64,000 nt of DNA from Apoderus coryli (lineage: Eukaryota > Arthropoda > Insecta > Coleoptera > Attelabidae). Numbering within the stretch: position 1 is the stretch's first letter; every line of letters begins with the position of its first letter. This document shows positions 12,001 to 21,329 of the stretch, piece by piece. The stretch spans positions 3,596,001-3,660,000 of the forward strand of contig OU452208.1 of NCBI GenBank assembly GCA_911728435.2, read 5' to 3'. Both the position numbers and the translations under genes were made by a program. Under the pieces are notes generated by a model. The model did no database searches. It was not told the DNA's origin and saw only the letters and a list, made by a program, of their open reading frames with translations.

Positions 12001-13406
12001 GATGGCAGTGTTGCCCATTGTTGCTGAATTATAGATGAAAATGCTTTGAGGCACGCCTCATCTGCATAATACGATTTTATAATGACTTCTCCATCTCCCG
12101 AATCAGCGACTGGACAAAAACCCATTGTTTTTTTATTCGCCCTTTATATAGTATATTATTTGATATGGGAAACCGTGACACCCTCCAATTTGCTTCTGTA
12201 TATAATAATAAAATTCCGACATTTAATTTACATGGAGGCGTTTTGAGAATGTTGAATGTTTTGACCATCCTATAACTGAAACATCTGGGTATCTTTTCTA
12301 ATATATGCTTTTATCTTTGGACTAACTCATAAACAAACTCAATATTCTCGATTAGAAATAGGTAGTTCTTTTAGGAACATTTGTTAAAAGCCCAAGATAA
12401 TAAATTTATTACTTACAGATGTTGTATGATATTTACAAAAATATTATATTTCCCAAACTAATAGAAAATATCTATAAAATCACCCAACTAGTATACATAA
12501 TACCAGTGGCGTGGTGTCTTATTCCAGGACACGCCGCCAGTGGAAGATCCTACTTCACATCACACAACTACTTTTGGATTATGGAGGTTCTGTGTAAAGA
12601 TTTCACGAGGATTTTCATTTGACCAGTATATAAAATTCTGTTTATTGACCATGCCTTTGAAATAAAAATTGGCTTCGTCGGTCATTAGTAGACTGTAAAT
12701 TGCTCCTTGATGTAAATCCAAAAATTCTTGACAAAATGCTAACCTTGCTTCTTTGTCTTGAATGCTAAGGTGCTGTGCCATTTGGTATTTATAGGGATGA
12801 AATCCATGAAAGTTCAAACGGATGTTGAAATAATGTCTCAAAGCAAAAAAATTAAATAATTATTGATGAAAACTACGATGACGTCACTTGACTTTTATAT
12901 GTCATAATTTGCGCATTACAAACATAAGGATGAAGCGTCCGAGCGATTTTTGTTTCTTTTCGGGGCGCTGTGTTACTTTTTTATCAAGCTTAAGATGCCA
13001 CAATCGTAATTAATATAACACTTTACTTTTTGAATTACTTTAATAATATAATGTAATTGAACTGTTTTTGTTTTCTTTTGTTACTTGTAATATAGCAGTG
13101 TATGTTATTTTTGTATTTTATGTTTGTGCAATAAATGATTTATTTATTTATTATCTACTGGCATGCCTATTTCAATTATGTTTATTTTCCATGGCGTTTA
13201 GGTACATCGTACAGGCAGCAGCTCTAAACAATGGCGTAATAGTGTCGAGGGATGCATTTCAAGACATTATTAAAATGGATCCAACACTGCGCACCGTTGT
13301 AGAAGAATCTCGTCTGGTACCGACCTTTATTGATGACATTATAATGTTCCCAATGGACCCGTTAGGACGACGTGATCGTGATCTGAATGAATTTTTAAAA
13401 TTTTGA
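2669..13406 (+). CDS. NYN-domain endoribonuclease, ZC3H12/N4BP1 type (three exons)
   Basis: Joining 2669-3015, 7166-7387 and 13202-13406 gives 774 bases, 257 codons plus stop, with every junction GT-AG and in phase. Residues 1-100 are Asn/Ser-rich with a basic cluster at 41-57 (RQKRRRRSRSYRNKRRK), a likely nuclear-localisation or RNA-binding patch. Residues about 103-257 are a NYN (PIN-like) RNase domain: IDGSNIAFGHG (Asp109), NPYDDW (Asp188, Asp189), VIVSRDAF (Asp207) and DPLGRRDRDLNEFLKF at the C-terminus. The four acids match the metal-binding set of Regnase-1 in order and spacing. Family members cleave mRNA stem-loops or viral RNA. There is no KH, UBA or CCCH finger, so the protein is shorter than ZC3H12 or N4BP1. 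Introns are about 4.2 and 5.8 kb, filled with transposons. An acceptor at 2650-2651 suggests an upstream untranslated exon. Confidence 0.88.
3046..3330 (+). repeat. 191-bp tandem repeat, left part
   Basis: A unit beginning CACTCTCTCCTTCAC at 3046 repeats at 3237, about 191 bases apart. The second unit breaks off at about 3330 (GAGTTTAGCTATTTTA) and resumes at about 5283 beyond a LINE. The repeat starts about 30 bases after the exon 1 donor. Confidence 0.75.
3331..5282 (-). mobile_element. Jockey/CR1-type LINE, 5'-truncated, frameshifted
   Basis: Minus-strand reverse transcriptase. 5262-4792 encodes KQHGFLNGRSCATNL, VDVVYTDFRKAFDRMDH and [15 protein letters not shown]. 4994-4143 then continues in another frame from LAYADDLKVF (the catalytic YADD box) through the thumb and C-terminal region to VDCPDLLQGIRIRVPRL. 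The two overlap out of frame near 4800-4830, so there is a frameshift just before YADD. The 3' end carries CAATAAAG and an (ATT)n tail (3399-3417 on +). The 3331-3398 segment ends in a second (ATT)-rich tail and may be an older 3' end. 3420-3960 is AT-rich 3' untranslated sequence, and 3960-4142 continues the 3' part of the element. The piece is inactive. Confidence 0.85.
5283..5562 (+). repeat. 191-bp tandem repeat, right part
   Basis: This continues the tandem array interrupted at 3330. It completes unit 2 (ATCCAAAGACAATTATAATC at 5286 onward), and unit 3 starts CACTCTCTCCTTCAC near 5394 and fades out near 5560. Three units therefore flank the LINE insertion. Confidence 0.75.
5716..6929 (+). 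mobile_element. Degraded Crypton (tyrosine-recombinase transposon)
   Basis: A frame opens at the ATG at 5751 (MSRRFGIASNDAINDI), is broken by a stop at about 5838, and continues from KIFLEFCATREYELN through the ORF at 5907-6230 (DPAF-like FDPFTSVIFKNARDAR, then SSDLARIIGLWDECTPEGLQ). Frames shift through 6250-6570 (LIDYFTIEKNNDGKPTNRIE). 6572-6853 gives the recombinase C-terminus AVSHLANKGIPEQQLIKITGH, then SSSNSIKPYLN, the H-x-x-x / GHSS..SI..Y signature of Crypton-type tyrosine recombinases. At least three frame breaks make it a pseudogene. Short similar segments at 5720-5740 and 6905-6925 (ACGTCAAACTGACAA and GCGTCAGATTGACAA) could mark the ends. It lies in intron 1 of the RNase gene. Confidence 0.72.
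6973..7133. repeat. Inverted repeat just upstream of the RNase exon 2 acceptor
   Basis: Arms at 6973-7012 (GGGTCTTGATAAATACGC, then TTTTGTCATAGAGAAT) and 7094-7133 (ATTCTCTATGACAAAATTAT, then TATTATCAAGACCC) are complementary with few mismatches. The loop is about 80 bases and contains a GC-rich block near 7040-7065. The right arm ends 32 bases before exon 2. It may be a small MITE. Confidence 0.75.
7166..7387 (+). CDS. NYN RNase, coding exon 2
   Basis: Acceptor CTCGTAG|ACATGG, donor TG|GTAAGT. The joined frame reads FGHGKGSEFSVTGLQICINFF, then the AFVPQFR strand and VVVTPTLWIKNERRNPYDD. This is the middle of the NYN fold and includes the Asp-Asp pair. The upstream side of the acceptor is a foldback repeat. 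Confidence 0.87.
7388..8811 (+). other. RNase intron 2, AT-rich part with hairpins
   Basis: No coding signal is seen. 8310-8412 is a strong inverted repeat (GGGAAAAAAGTACTAGATTT against its complement ending ACTTTTTTCCCG). The motif GGGAAAAAAGT and its complement recur at 8681, 8697 and 8757. Small ORFs here on both strands look like chance. Confidence 0.6.
8310..8412. repeat. Hairpin with AGATTTTAGCTC arms
   Basis: The left arm 8321-8350 (GGGAAAAAAGTACTAGATTT, then TAGCTCGAG) pairs with the right arm 8368-8398 (GAGAGCTAAAATCTAACTTT, then TTTCCCG). The spacer is about 15-20 bases. Two further GGGAAAAA blocks near 8415 and a palindromic CCGGGAAAAAAGT / ACTTTTTTCCCGG pair at 8679-8706 suggest a MITE family with CGGGAAAAAAGT termini. 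Confidence 0.65.
8812..10898 (-). mobile_element. Mariner-type DNA transposon (DD41D group), apparently complete
   Basis: Both ends are sharp: CAGGGTTGTCCAACG on the left and the complement of CAGGGTGGTCCAACG on the right, each flanked by TA (8810-8811, 10899-10900). Inverted repeats are about 330 bases and nearly identical over 8812-9140 and 10570-10898. The only gene is the transposase on the minus strand. Long near-identical arms and one uninterrupted ORF suggest a fairly recent insertion into RNase intron 2. Confidence 0.9.
9256..10368 (-). CDS. Mariner/Tc1-type transposase, DD41D
   Basis: A 370-residue ORF with no breaks. Residues about 15-60 form the first helix-turn-helix (ERVEIVKLYFQNNSSARLTA) and about 85-130 the second (STRQLAEASGVSRSSIIRIL). 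The catalytic core has FSDECTFYLNGAVNRHN (first Asp), YFQQDGAPPHY (second Asp) and ARSPDLSPLDFFLWG (third Asp, in SPLD). I count 41 residues between the second and third Asp, which places it in the DD41D group. The enzyme cuts and pastes its own element at TA sites in the nucleus. The ATG at 10330-10328 (MIYSILERVEIV) is a likelier start than the first Met, because family proteins begin near the helix-turn-helix. It looks intact; activity is unknown. Confidence 0.92.
   Translation of the reverse strand: MVASQVILLLPYKMIYSILERVEIVKLYFQNNSSARLTARLFNERHPDKNVNDVYVGKLVKKFVDTGSVCNVKHQPQKPIRNEAVEVAVLGHVEMDHSQSTRQLAEASGVSRSSIIRILKAYKFHPYKIKLVQELNEDDPDRRLQFCEAMSQRLIEDPQLLFNICFSDECTFYLNGAVNRHNCRYWDDSNPHLFREVHTQYPQKINVWCGILGNHIIGPLFIPGNLTGEVYLNMLEDTIDPLITQIIEDDQNHTADRLYFQQDGAPPHYVAPVRQFLDDRFPGRWIGRRGPIEWPARSPDLSPLDFFLWGHLKNKCFATKPESIEDLRQRITEECRNITPDMLQNVRNRFEQNLYYCMESNGSHFQHLLM
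10899..12144. other. RNase intron 2, unassigned
   Basis: Minus-strand frames between 10995 and 11399 are open for 60-130 codons and Cys-rich (for example DYACRSRNKCHNGQEIILYN and KIGGSIRIGEMCPSRI), in two overlapping frames. They could be a decayed transposase, but I cannot name the family. The rest is AT-rich non-coding DNA. Confidence 0.35.
12145..12535. repeat. Dispersed repeat, copy 1
   Basis: Segments near 12168-12240 and 12434-12525 are almost the same as 49845-49905 and 50019-50105, in the same order and orientation (for example AAATATTATATTTCCCAAAC and CATAATACCAGTGGCGTGGT). The family is unknown. Confidence 0.6.
12560..12841 (-). mobile_element. Mariner-type transposase fragment
   Basis: A minus-strand frame reads FHGFHPYKYQMAQHLS, LAFCQEFLDLH, then LLMTDEANFYFKGMVNKQNF and WSNENPREI. 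These are the second DNA-binding segment and the first catalytic Asp of a mariner-type transposase related to the one at 9256-10368. Only about 93 codons remain, with no second or third acidic residue. It is a relic in RNase intron 2. Confidence 0.75.
13050..13165 (+). mobile_element. Short LINE 3' tail
   Basis: GTGCAATAAATGATTTATTT followed by more ATTT units matches the 3' end style of the LINE at 27600-28225 (GTGCAATAAAGCATTTATTT). It sits 40 bases upstream of the last RNase exon. The ORF that crosses it is the exon reading back into the intron. Confidence 0.5.
13202..13406 (+). CDS. NYN RNase, last coding exon
   Basis: Acceptor GCGTTTAG|GTACATC completes the split Trp codon, then gives YIVQAAALNNGVIVSRDAF with the fourth acidic residue, FIDDIIMFPMDPLGRR and the stop TGA at 13404-13406. 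Family proteins with a zinc finger continue past the LGR...FL motif; this one stops there. Confidence 0.88.
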
Positions 13407-14654
13407 TATGGTTCACATGTAAATGTACCTATTATTTATGTAACTTATTCTTGTAACTTTGTATTTTTTCTATATTATATTTTATATTTTTCGGCAATGA
13501 GTTCTCAGTTTTTCATCTAAGACTGTGAGGTATATACGAATCCAGCAAATCCAAAAACGGCCTTGGATTGGTCCTTAGGATGATGTACTATAGGGGAGTT
13601 AAATTCCTCGGTAGCTACAGCGGGGAGTGGTCGTGCGGTAGCAGGATTGCACACAAGTCGACGCTACAGTGCTGAGCGCCAGTAACCTAATAAGGACGTT
13701 TTAATTTATTTAATAAAATAAATTCACGAAAGCGTAACTCAGAATTTTTAGTCGTTATAAAATCTGAGATAGTGCTGTCTTTGTCGTCGAAAATCTTCAA
13801 AAAAATGACCGCTAACTATGTGACTTAACTTAAACCTGCACCGAAGGTGCAGCCGCAGGTCTCTCTATATGGAATATTTGTTTTTTGCTGCATCCCAACG
13901 GGTACTTTTCAAGGGGATTTAATGCGGCCACACTATTTTATTAATTAATTTAATTACATCTACAAAAGTTCATTTTGTGTGCGACGCAGAGGGAGTTATC
14001 AACTATTTCCCATCCATCTGACGGCTCTCATGACACTGTCACTTTAGGTTATTAACAGTTTTTCAGTAATATTACTTCAAATACACAATGACAACTTCTA
14101 ATTTTACTACAACTATATGAAAAACTATATGGAATATCCATTTTATAACACTACAATATACAACATATTGATAAAAATTGATCTTAAACATGAAAATAAT
14201 GCTGAAAACTTTTAGATTATTAATGTAAACAAAGAAAATAATAATAAACTATTTGACACAAGCAATTTGTCTGTCGTGTTAGTAAAAACATCTTACCAAA
14301 ACCAAATTATGATGTGAACTAGAGGTGCAACTATATTGGAATTTCTCGATTTTTATTTGAAAACCATTTTCATGACTACATTCTTAGAAAAACATATGGG
14401 ACAAGCAATTTCGTATATTTTTAGTCACAATCGTATAGAAGAATAACGTACCCATTCGTAAATTCTATTGAAAAAGTATTAATCTTTAAAAATATGACTC
14501 ACTCCACACATACTACGTTCGTTTTATAAATATCACTATTCCAAATGTCATATAAACTGTGACAGCTACCGCACACAAAAGGTAACTGTCAAGCAAATTA
14601 TTAGTAAAATAAGTGACACCAACGTTAGAAAAAAATATTTCCAAATTATGACAA
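13407..14654 (+). other. RNase 3' region and spacer
   Basis: An AATAAA at about 13712-13717 is a candidate poly(A) signal for the RNase gene. No other coding or repeat structure was recognised up to 14654. Confidence 0.4.
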
Positions 14655-14792
14655 ACCAACGAATTTCAAAATAGAGAGATATGGTAGAATCATAACTGCA
14701 ACCAACGAATTTCAAATTAGAGAGATATGGTAGAATAATAACTGCAACGAACGAATCTCAAAATAGAGAGATATGGAAGTTCTAAAAAATAA
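14655..14792. repeat. 46-bp tandem repeat, three copies
   Basis: Units start at 14655, 14701 and 14747 (ACCAACGAATTTCAAA; the third unit ACGAACGAATCTCAAA), each followed by TAGAGAGATATGG. A single related stretch lies near 19286-19315. Confidence 0.85.
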
Positions 14793-14837
14793 CGTCCACC
14801 ACTATTAACGTTAAGAGGGGCGTTTGAATAAAATCGC

Positions 14838-15355
14838 TTGCAGACCTATTTTTGCGCATGGTAGACTCCACTATTACGTATCTGGTAGCAAAAATTTTGA
14901 TAGGGAGTTAAAGAGTAAAGATGGGATTAGGTATTGAAGTATTTTGAAGTTGAAATATTGGATAGTTAGTTCAAAAACAGAGTTAGAAAATCATCATATT
15001 TCGCTTTGCAGGCATAATTTTGCGCATGGTAGTCGCCACTAAGACGTATCTGCTAGCAAAAATTTTCATAGGGTTTTAAAGACAAAAGATGGGATTAGGT
15101 AATGAAGTATTTTCAAGCGGAAAGATTAAATAGTTAACTCATAAATTGAGTTCAAACGTGGGTAATTTTTTCACATTTACAGATATATTTTTGTGGATGG
15201 AAATCTCCACTAATACGTATCTGGTAGCAAAAATTTTAATAGGGTTTTAAAGACTAAGGTTTGGATTAGGTAATAAGGTATTTTGACGCTACAACAATAA
15301 ATAATTACTTAATAAATTGAGTTCAAAGTCAGCAACTTTTTCCTCATTTTGTGCT
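14838..15355. repeat. About 170-bp degenerate tandem repeat, three copies
   Basis: Three units share TTTTGCGCATGGTAG (14851, 15019; TTTTTGTGGATGG at 15187), CCACTA..ACGTATCTG.TAGC and GGGATTAGGTA. The spacing is about 168-170 bases. It directly follows the 46-bp array. Confidence 0.75.
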
Positions 15356-16176
15356 ATGATTCTAATATTTAATAATGATAATATTACTTTATTACCTTAT
15401 TTACATATTTAACAATCACTTGTAATTAAAATTGTACGTGAAAACTTTCTGTATTAGACAATATCCATATTTAAAAAAATCCCTCATATTTCCCTTCAAA
15501 TATCCGCCATTTTCTTATAATTTTTTTATAAATGTAGGCAACCAACAAATAATGTGTAGTTGGGACAGTATTGAAGAGATGGCGCTGTTTATACACAGTG
15601 AGACAAAAATCTAATGGTTTTGTCGTACTTATATTATTAATATTTAGTTGTATGTGGTATAGTATATTATGTATATGCGTATGTACTAGGAGTAGGGATT
15701 ATTAACTTTAGCCATGTACAGTAATATCAGAGAATAAATAAACATCTATGGTAATATTATGTAGGTATACCTACTGTTAGAGGATAAATACAAGAAGGAA
15801 TAAAGTACGAGTAGTTAGTTTGTTACGTTAGTTTAGTGGAAATAATACAATTATAATAATTATTAAAATTCTGTTTCGTTACGTAGGTCATATATTTTTG
15901 ATTATATTATAACTAGTCGGGAAAGTTTTAGGGTGACAACCGATTTTTTATGATCTATAGAGAGATTACAAGAACTCCCGACTGGTAGTTATTATAAAAT
16001 TATAAGATACCCTTGGTGGGGGTTTAAATAGCGGTTAAAATTTCACCAGTTAGGTAGTTGGAACGTATATACAGGGTTATTCACGCCATACGACACGGAA
16101 TACTGTGGTTAAACTATTTAATTAAAGTTTTATTCGTGGGTTCGATAAAAATGATTTATGGCTACATTATAAAAAC
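15356..16176. other. AT-rich spacer
   Basis: No gene recognised. A mariner-like end (ATACAGGGTTATTCACG) occurs at 16068-16085 without a visible partner. Confidence 0.4.
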
Positions 16177-18133
16177 ATTGTGAGTCTATACAGGGTGTCC
16201 CAAATATAAGAAATTAACCATAGTTGCATTTTTTTAAATGGAATGCCCTGTATATGAATAAATTTTTAGATTCCCTGTTCAAAATAAACCTAAATTTCAT
16301 TTAGGCACATCTAACCTAAACCTGATAGTTTTTTAAATATTTATGTTTTAATAAAAATATAGACATAATTTGAATGAAAAAATTCACACCTATTTGTTTG
16401 TTCTTTTTAAGCCAGTCTAGGCTGATAAATATCTCATCACTTGTTACGCCAAATATAAAAAATCACCAATACTAAATACAGGGTGTCCAATAATATAACT
16501 TATATGAACGTAAAGTTTAATTCTAAATAACTTGTTTATTTCAAATGCAACACCCGGTATATGGGGTAAAAATTAGATGCACAAAGTAATTCTCTGTCAA
16601 ATAGTATATAATACTTTCCTATGGATAACTCTTGACGTTTTCGTGGAAAATGCACATATTCATAATATTATGCGAATTTTTAATTGAACCTGTTAATTTC
16701 ATGTAGACCACCCTGTATTTGATCATGATGAAATTAATTATCTATTAATCACTATGAGGTTTTCTTATAGATATGTATATTTTTTTAATGTATGGAAAAA
16801 GCACATATTGGTAGTAATAGGAAGAATTTTTTAAAATTATATTTGTCATGTCGGCCATGAGAATTTGACAAACCATAATTTAAACAATAACATAACAATA
16901 AATAAATAAATTTTTCACTTAAATTAAATAACAAGATATACCTACATAAAAACTGATAAATTTTATAATAAATGTTCAAAATGATTGGACTCTAGGCACA
17001 TATGAATCCTTTTCTTAAATCCTTCAACAACTTTAACCTGGTGTAACGCTTCTAAACGCTTCATTTATTTGGTTCTTCATCTCCTCTATTAAAAAAGTTT
17101 TCATTTGCAATGATTTTGTTCCTGGCCCATGTACAAAATTCAACACGATTTAAAATCAATATTGAAAAGTTCTTGATGCAGTTGCACTGTGTTTGGGTGG
17201 TATCTTTCGTTAAACTGCCTTAACAGTCTCTCGAAGACCGCTTTTTTGGGGTGATTTTGCGCCAGGAGCCTTTGAGCGTAAACTCGCGATGCCAGTAAAG
17301 CGTTTTTGGACCATTCTCCCAGAATAAAAATCATGTCTATTCTTTCTCCTTTGGAATAGGTTCGCATTTTTGAATTGAATTAAATCAAATGTCACAGATA
17401 AAAAACTGTTTTCTGAAAAATTCTCAACTCTTAAGTAAGAATTTTCAACAGACTATTCGACAGTAAATATCAAATTAAAAGAAATGTATTCTATCTTCTC
17501 AAATTCTCATGGCTGACTTGATAAATATTATATTTTTGAAAATTCTTCCTCTTATTGCCAATATGTGTGCCTCTTCCATGCAAAATTAAAGATAAGTATA
17601 CATATCTATAAGAAAACTTTAATTTAACTTTAATTTTTGCATCATCAAATACGTGGTGGTCTACATGAAACTAAGAGATTCAATTTCAAATTTCCCTAAT
17701 ATCATGAATATGTGCATTTTCCAAGTATTATATTTGACAGATAATTACTTTATGCATCTAATTTTGACCTCATATACTGGGTGTTCCATTTGAAATAAAC
17801 AAGTTATTTAGAATTAAACTTTACGTTCATATAAATTATATTATTGGACACCCTGTATTTAGTATTGCGGGTTTTTTATATTTATCAGCCCAGACTGGCT
17901 TAAAAAGAACAAACAAATAGGTGTGAATTTGTTCATTCATATTATGTCTATATTTTTATAAAAATTTAAATATTTAAAAAACTGTCAGGTTTAGGTGAGA
18001 TGTACTTTAATGAAAGTTAGGTTTATTTTGAACGGGGAATCCAAAAATATATTCATATACAGGGCATTCCATTTAAAAAAACACAACTATGGTTCATTTC
18101 TTATATTTGGGACACCCTGTATAGACTCACAAT
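16177..18133 (-). mobile_element. Long foldback, mariner-type, non-autonomous
   Basis: CAGGGTGTCCCAAATATAAG at 16191 and its complement ending at 18119 are flanked by TA, and the complementarity continues about 12 bases further out (GTGAGTCTATA / TATAGACTCAC). Arms are about 500 bases each. Further internal CAGGGTGTCCAATAATATAA / TTGGACACCCTG termini sit near 16480 and 17855. The centre holds only the start of a transposase on the minus strand (17367-17140: MRTYSKGERIDMIFILGEWS, then a helix-turn-helix-like stretch to FNERYHPNT). There is no catalytic core. Confidence 0.8.
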
Positions 18134-20839
18134 ACCTAATACCCTACTTAATTTTTAAAATTTTTACTGTTAAAATAATCACTGTACCAATCGTAAATCA
18201 AATAGATAGGTACCATGTTAAACCGCATATTAAACTAAAACTTAATTTTTCTCGAAAATGCAGCATTCTATCATATTGAGATACGAATACCTCATATTTC
18301 CTAAGATTGATGTCAGAATTCTCCAAAAGTTAGTGAAAAAGAAGTTTTTTATTAAAAATGTCCGTTGATACCCGTTTAGACGCCTAAGTTCGCAATTTAA
18401 TTCAGCAGTGTATGGCTAACGAATGCTTCTATTTAGGGAAATATCTTTTTCACCTTTCACTCCAATGGCTAAAGGCGCTTTCGCGATACCTTTAAAAACC
18501 TATGCTAAGCCGCCATCTTTTAAAAACTATAACTCCTTTCAGAAGCAATTTTGCATTAGAAGTTTGGCGTTGAATTGCCATGAAATCTGCTCTAGAATTT
18601 GTGGCTTTCGCTTGGTCCATTAGTTTCTGGACACATTGTATACTATTAGGAAAGACACTATTTGACGCATGAAATAAGCGTCTCATGGTTTTGAAACTGA
18701 CAAACTAAAACAACAGGGCTAACCTAATACATTTTGAAAAACACTGCAAACATACAGGCGGTCCAAAGAAGAGATAAGTATGTATTATCATAGTTCTGTT
18801 TTTTTTAATAGAACACCCTGTATGGGAGTATTTTAATAGTCCCTCAAAAATAACTGGGATTCGTTTTAAGGTGTCATTTACCTATGTTTTACGGTTTTCA
18901 CAAAAATCATCAATTTGTGAAAATATTTAAAAATCTTGACTATTTATCGCAAATAAAACCAGTTTTTTTACATTCATCCTTTTTATGTATAATAGTATAT
19001 AACTATAACTAGTCTAAGCGAAGATAAGCATCAAACGTATAAGAATACGAGCACAAAAAAGAATGTGAAAATAATTTACGCAATATAGAAATATGACATT
19101 TTAGGGTCACTATGTATTAGTTTTTGGCGACACCTATTGAGGAGAAGAATGTATTAAAATATTCTATAAAATTACTCTAAGTTAAGAAATGAATAATTCG
19201 GAATAGAATGAGATTCACTAGCGCCACCATCGGACATTTTTGTAAGTAACCATTTCGGATTCCCCTCTTAACGTTATTTTAACATCTGGTTAAACGAATT
19301 TCAAAATAGAAAGATACGGTAGTCAATTTTTAGCATAAACTTTAAATTTATATACCGGGTGAGTCAAAAATGTATTTATTTATTTTGTTAAGGAGAAAAA
19401 AGTAATATTTTGAATAATTTTTTGATTTCGTTAGATTTCAATTCAAGATTTCTTTGAAAGTTAAACTTATGCTTATGCTCCTAGAGGTAATCTACGGGGT
19501 AACTCAAAAATGTTTCTATTTATTTTCAATATTTTTAGGTACGGTAGAGCGTAATAGATAGAAACATTTTCAGATTTTTTTTTTTAAATTTTATTTTTTG
19601 AATTTTTTTTTTTATTTTTTTTTTTTTACAACCCTCAATGACTTTTGTCATAGATAAGACTACCACAAGACGAGTGGGAAATCCCGCAAGAAATTTCTGG
19701 TTCGATTACGAAACCCTGACAAAAAATCTACTAAGTTCCTAATTTCAAGATGTGAGAAAAAATAATAATAATAATAATAGGAGATCAAATTCTAGAACTA
19801 AAAATAAAACAATCAAAAAAAAATGTTTTTGAATATCCTATTCAAATTTAACTGATATTTTATTAATTTTTGTGTAACTAATTCCGGTAAATCGTAGTTA
19901 GCTCTAAACAATTTCGCGTGATTGAATTTAATGATACCTACCAGTCAAATGTCGATTAACCCTCGTATATTAAAAGTTCATATCTTTCTCAGAAAATACA
20001 CAATTTATGATATATTTAATTAAAAGATCGAGATAATAGAATATCAAAAATGTACACTTTTCCAAGATAAAATCGAAATATTTAAACTGAGAATTCAGAA
20101 TATGAATAATCAAAATTATGTAAAGGTACTACCTATTAGTGATACGATGCAATTATCTTTAATTCCATATTAAGTAGCATCTACTTATCCCAACAAGCCT
20201 CGTGATCACAATCGTCGGAATGACGTTTTTCGACTTCTACAAAAAAAATCAATATTTTTATGATTACATATTTCATTCAAGCAAGCAAAATTTGAGAATA
20301 CATTAGAGGGAATACTGAGTATACAAATCCTGTCCAAGGTTGTCAGGCAGTTGCAGAACAATAATATTTAATTGAATTTAAACTTGAACCATGTGTTTAC
20401 TAGGAAAAGTCATTTTTTTAAATGGAATGATATATATTCGATTATGCCGTTCGATAGACAAAAAAATATTCTTTTTAATCCCTATACCTCAAATATTCCA
20501 TTTCTTCAATATGAATTTTTAGATTATTTCATAGAGTAGAGGACAAAGAAAACACCAGAACTATTAAAAAATGCGAAGTTTCGCAGCTATATTGCTGGTT
20601 CCTCAGGCACTACAATGAAAATACACAAATTACACAAACTTACAATCAAGTATACTAAAATAGAATTCACTATATTTAAACTACTACAAAGAAAGAAACA
20701 CAACATTTATCGAAACGTACATACTATATGAGAATAATTCATAATTCTAATATAGACAAAATATTCACTTAAGTTTTATTTCAAACTCTATCCTTGAACA
20801 CATTGGATAGAGTTTGGAAGAAGAAAAACTTTTTTATTT
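18134..20839. other. Intergenic DNA, no gene recognised
   Basis: AT-rich. Isolated mariner-like ends occur at 18753 (ATACAGGCGGTCC) and 18817 (AACACCCTGTATGG). Two related blocks near 19354 and 19495 (CGGGTGAGTCAAAAATGT, GGGGTAACTCAAAAATGT) look like decayed ends. Long T runs lie at 19575-19626. The small ORFs resemble nothing. Confidence 0.4.
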
Positions 20840-21242
20840 GTAGATTTAGAAGAAAAAGTTATTCTTTATAAAAACGTCTGCTTGTGTCAAAATTACAAAG
20901 TCAAATACCAAATTTACGATTACTATACAGGGTATATCAAAAATAACATTTTTAAAGATTTTGATTTTTTTGTTTTTTCTAATTTTATGAAAATATTTTC
21001 AAAACCGTGATTTATTACACCGATTGTGCAAAATCAACTAATAAACCTTTTTTCTCAAAGTGGCTAATTTCATAGATACTTTTAAAATAATAAAATTAAA
21101 AAAACAAGAAAGTCAAAGTCATTAAAAATATTATTTTTGATAATATACCCTGTATAGTAATCGTAAATTTCGTATTTGAATTTGTAGTTTTGACACAAGC
21201 AGACGTTTTTATAAAGAATGACTTTTTGTTCTAAATCTTTTA
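20840..21242. repeat. Foldback of about 400 bases with internal mariner-like termini
   Basis: Outer arms (TTCTTTATAAAAACGTCTGC at 20861 and its complement ending at 21220) continue inward across CAGGGTATAT at 20928 and ATATACCCTG ending at 21152. The TA-flanked termini therefore lie in the middle of a longer palindrome. No ORF. Confidence 0.8.
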
Positions 21243-21329
21243 GTTTTAGGGAACTGCGTTTAAATAATTCTAGTATTTATTGAGATATTGGATTCAAATT
21301 GAGTGTGTTGCTTCAGCATAAAGAGCTAC

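Noticed and set aside
13068..13201. Upstream part of a longer ORF joined to the last RNase exon.
   Set aside because: The acceptor at 13200-13201 and in-phase joining to exon 2 show that only 13202 onward is coding; the rest is a LINE tail and intron.
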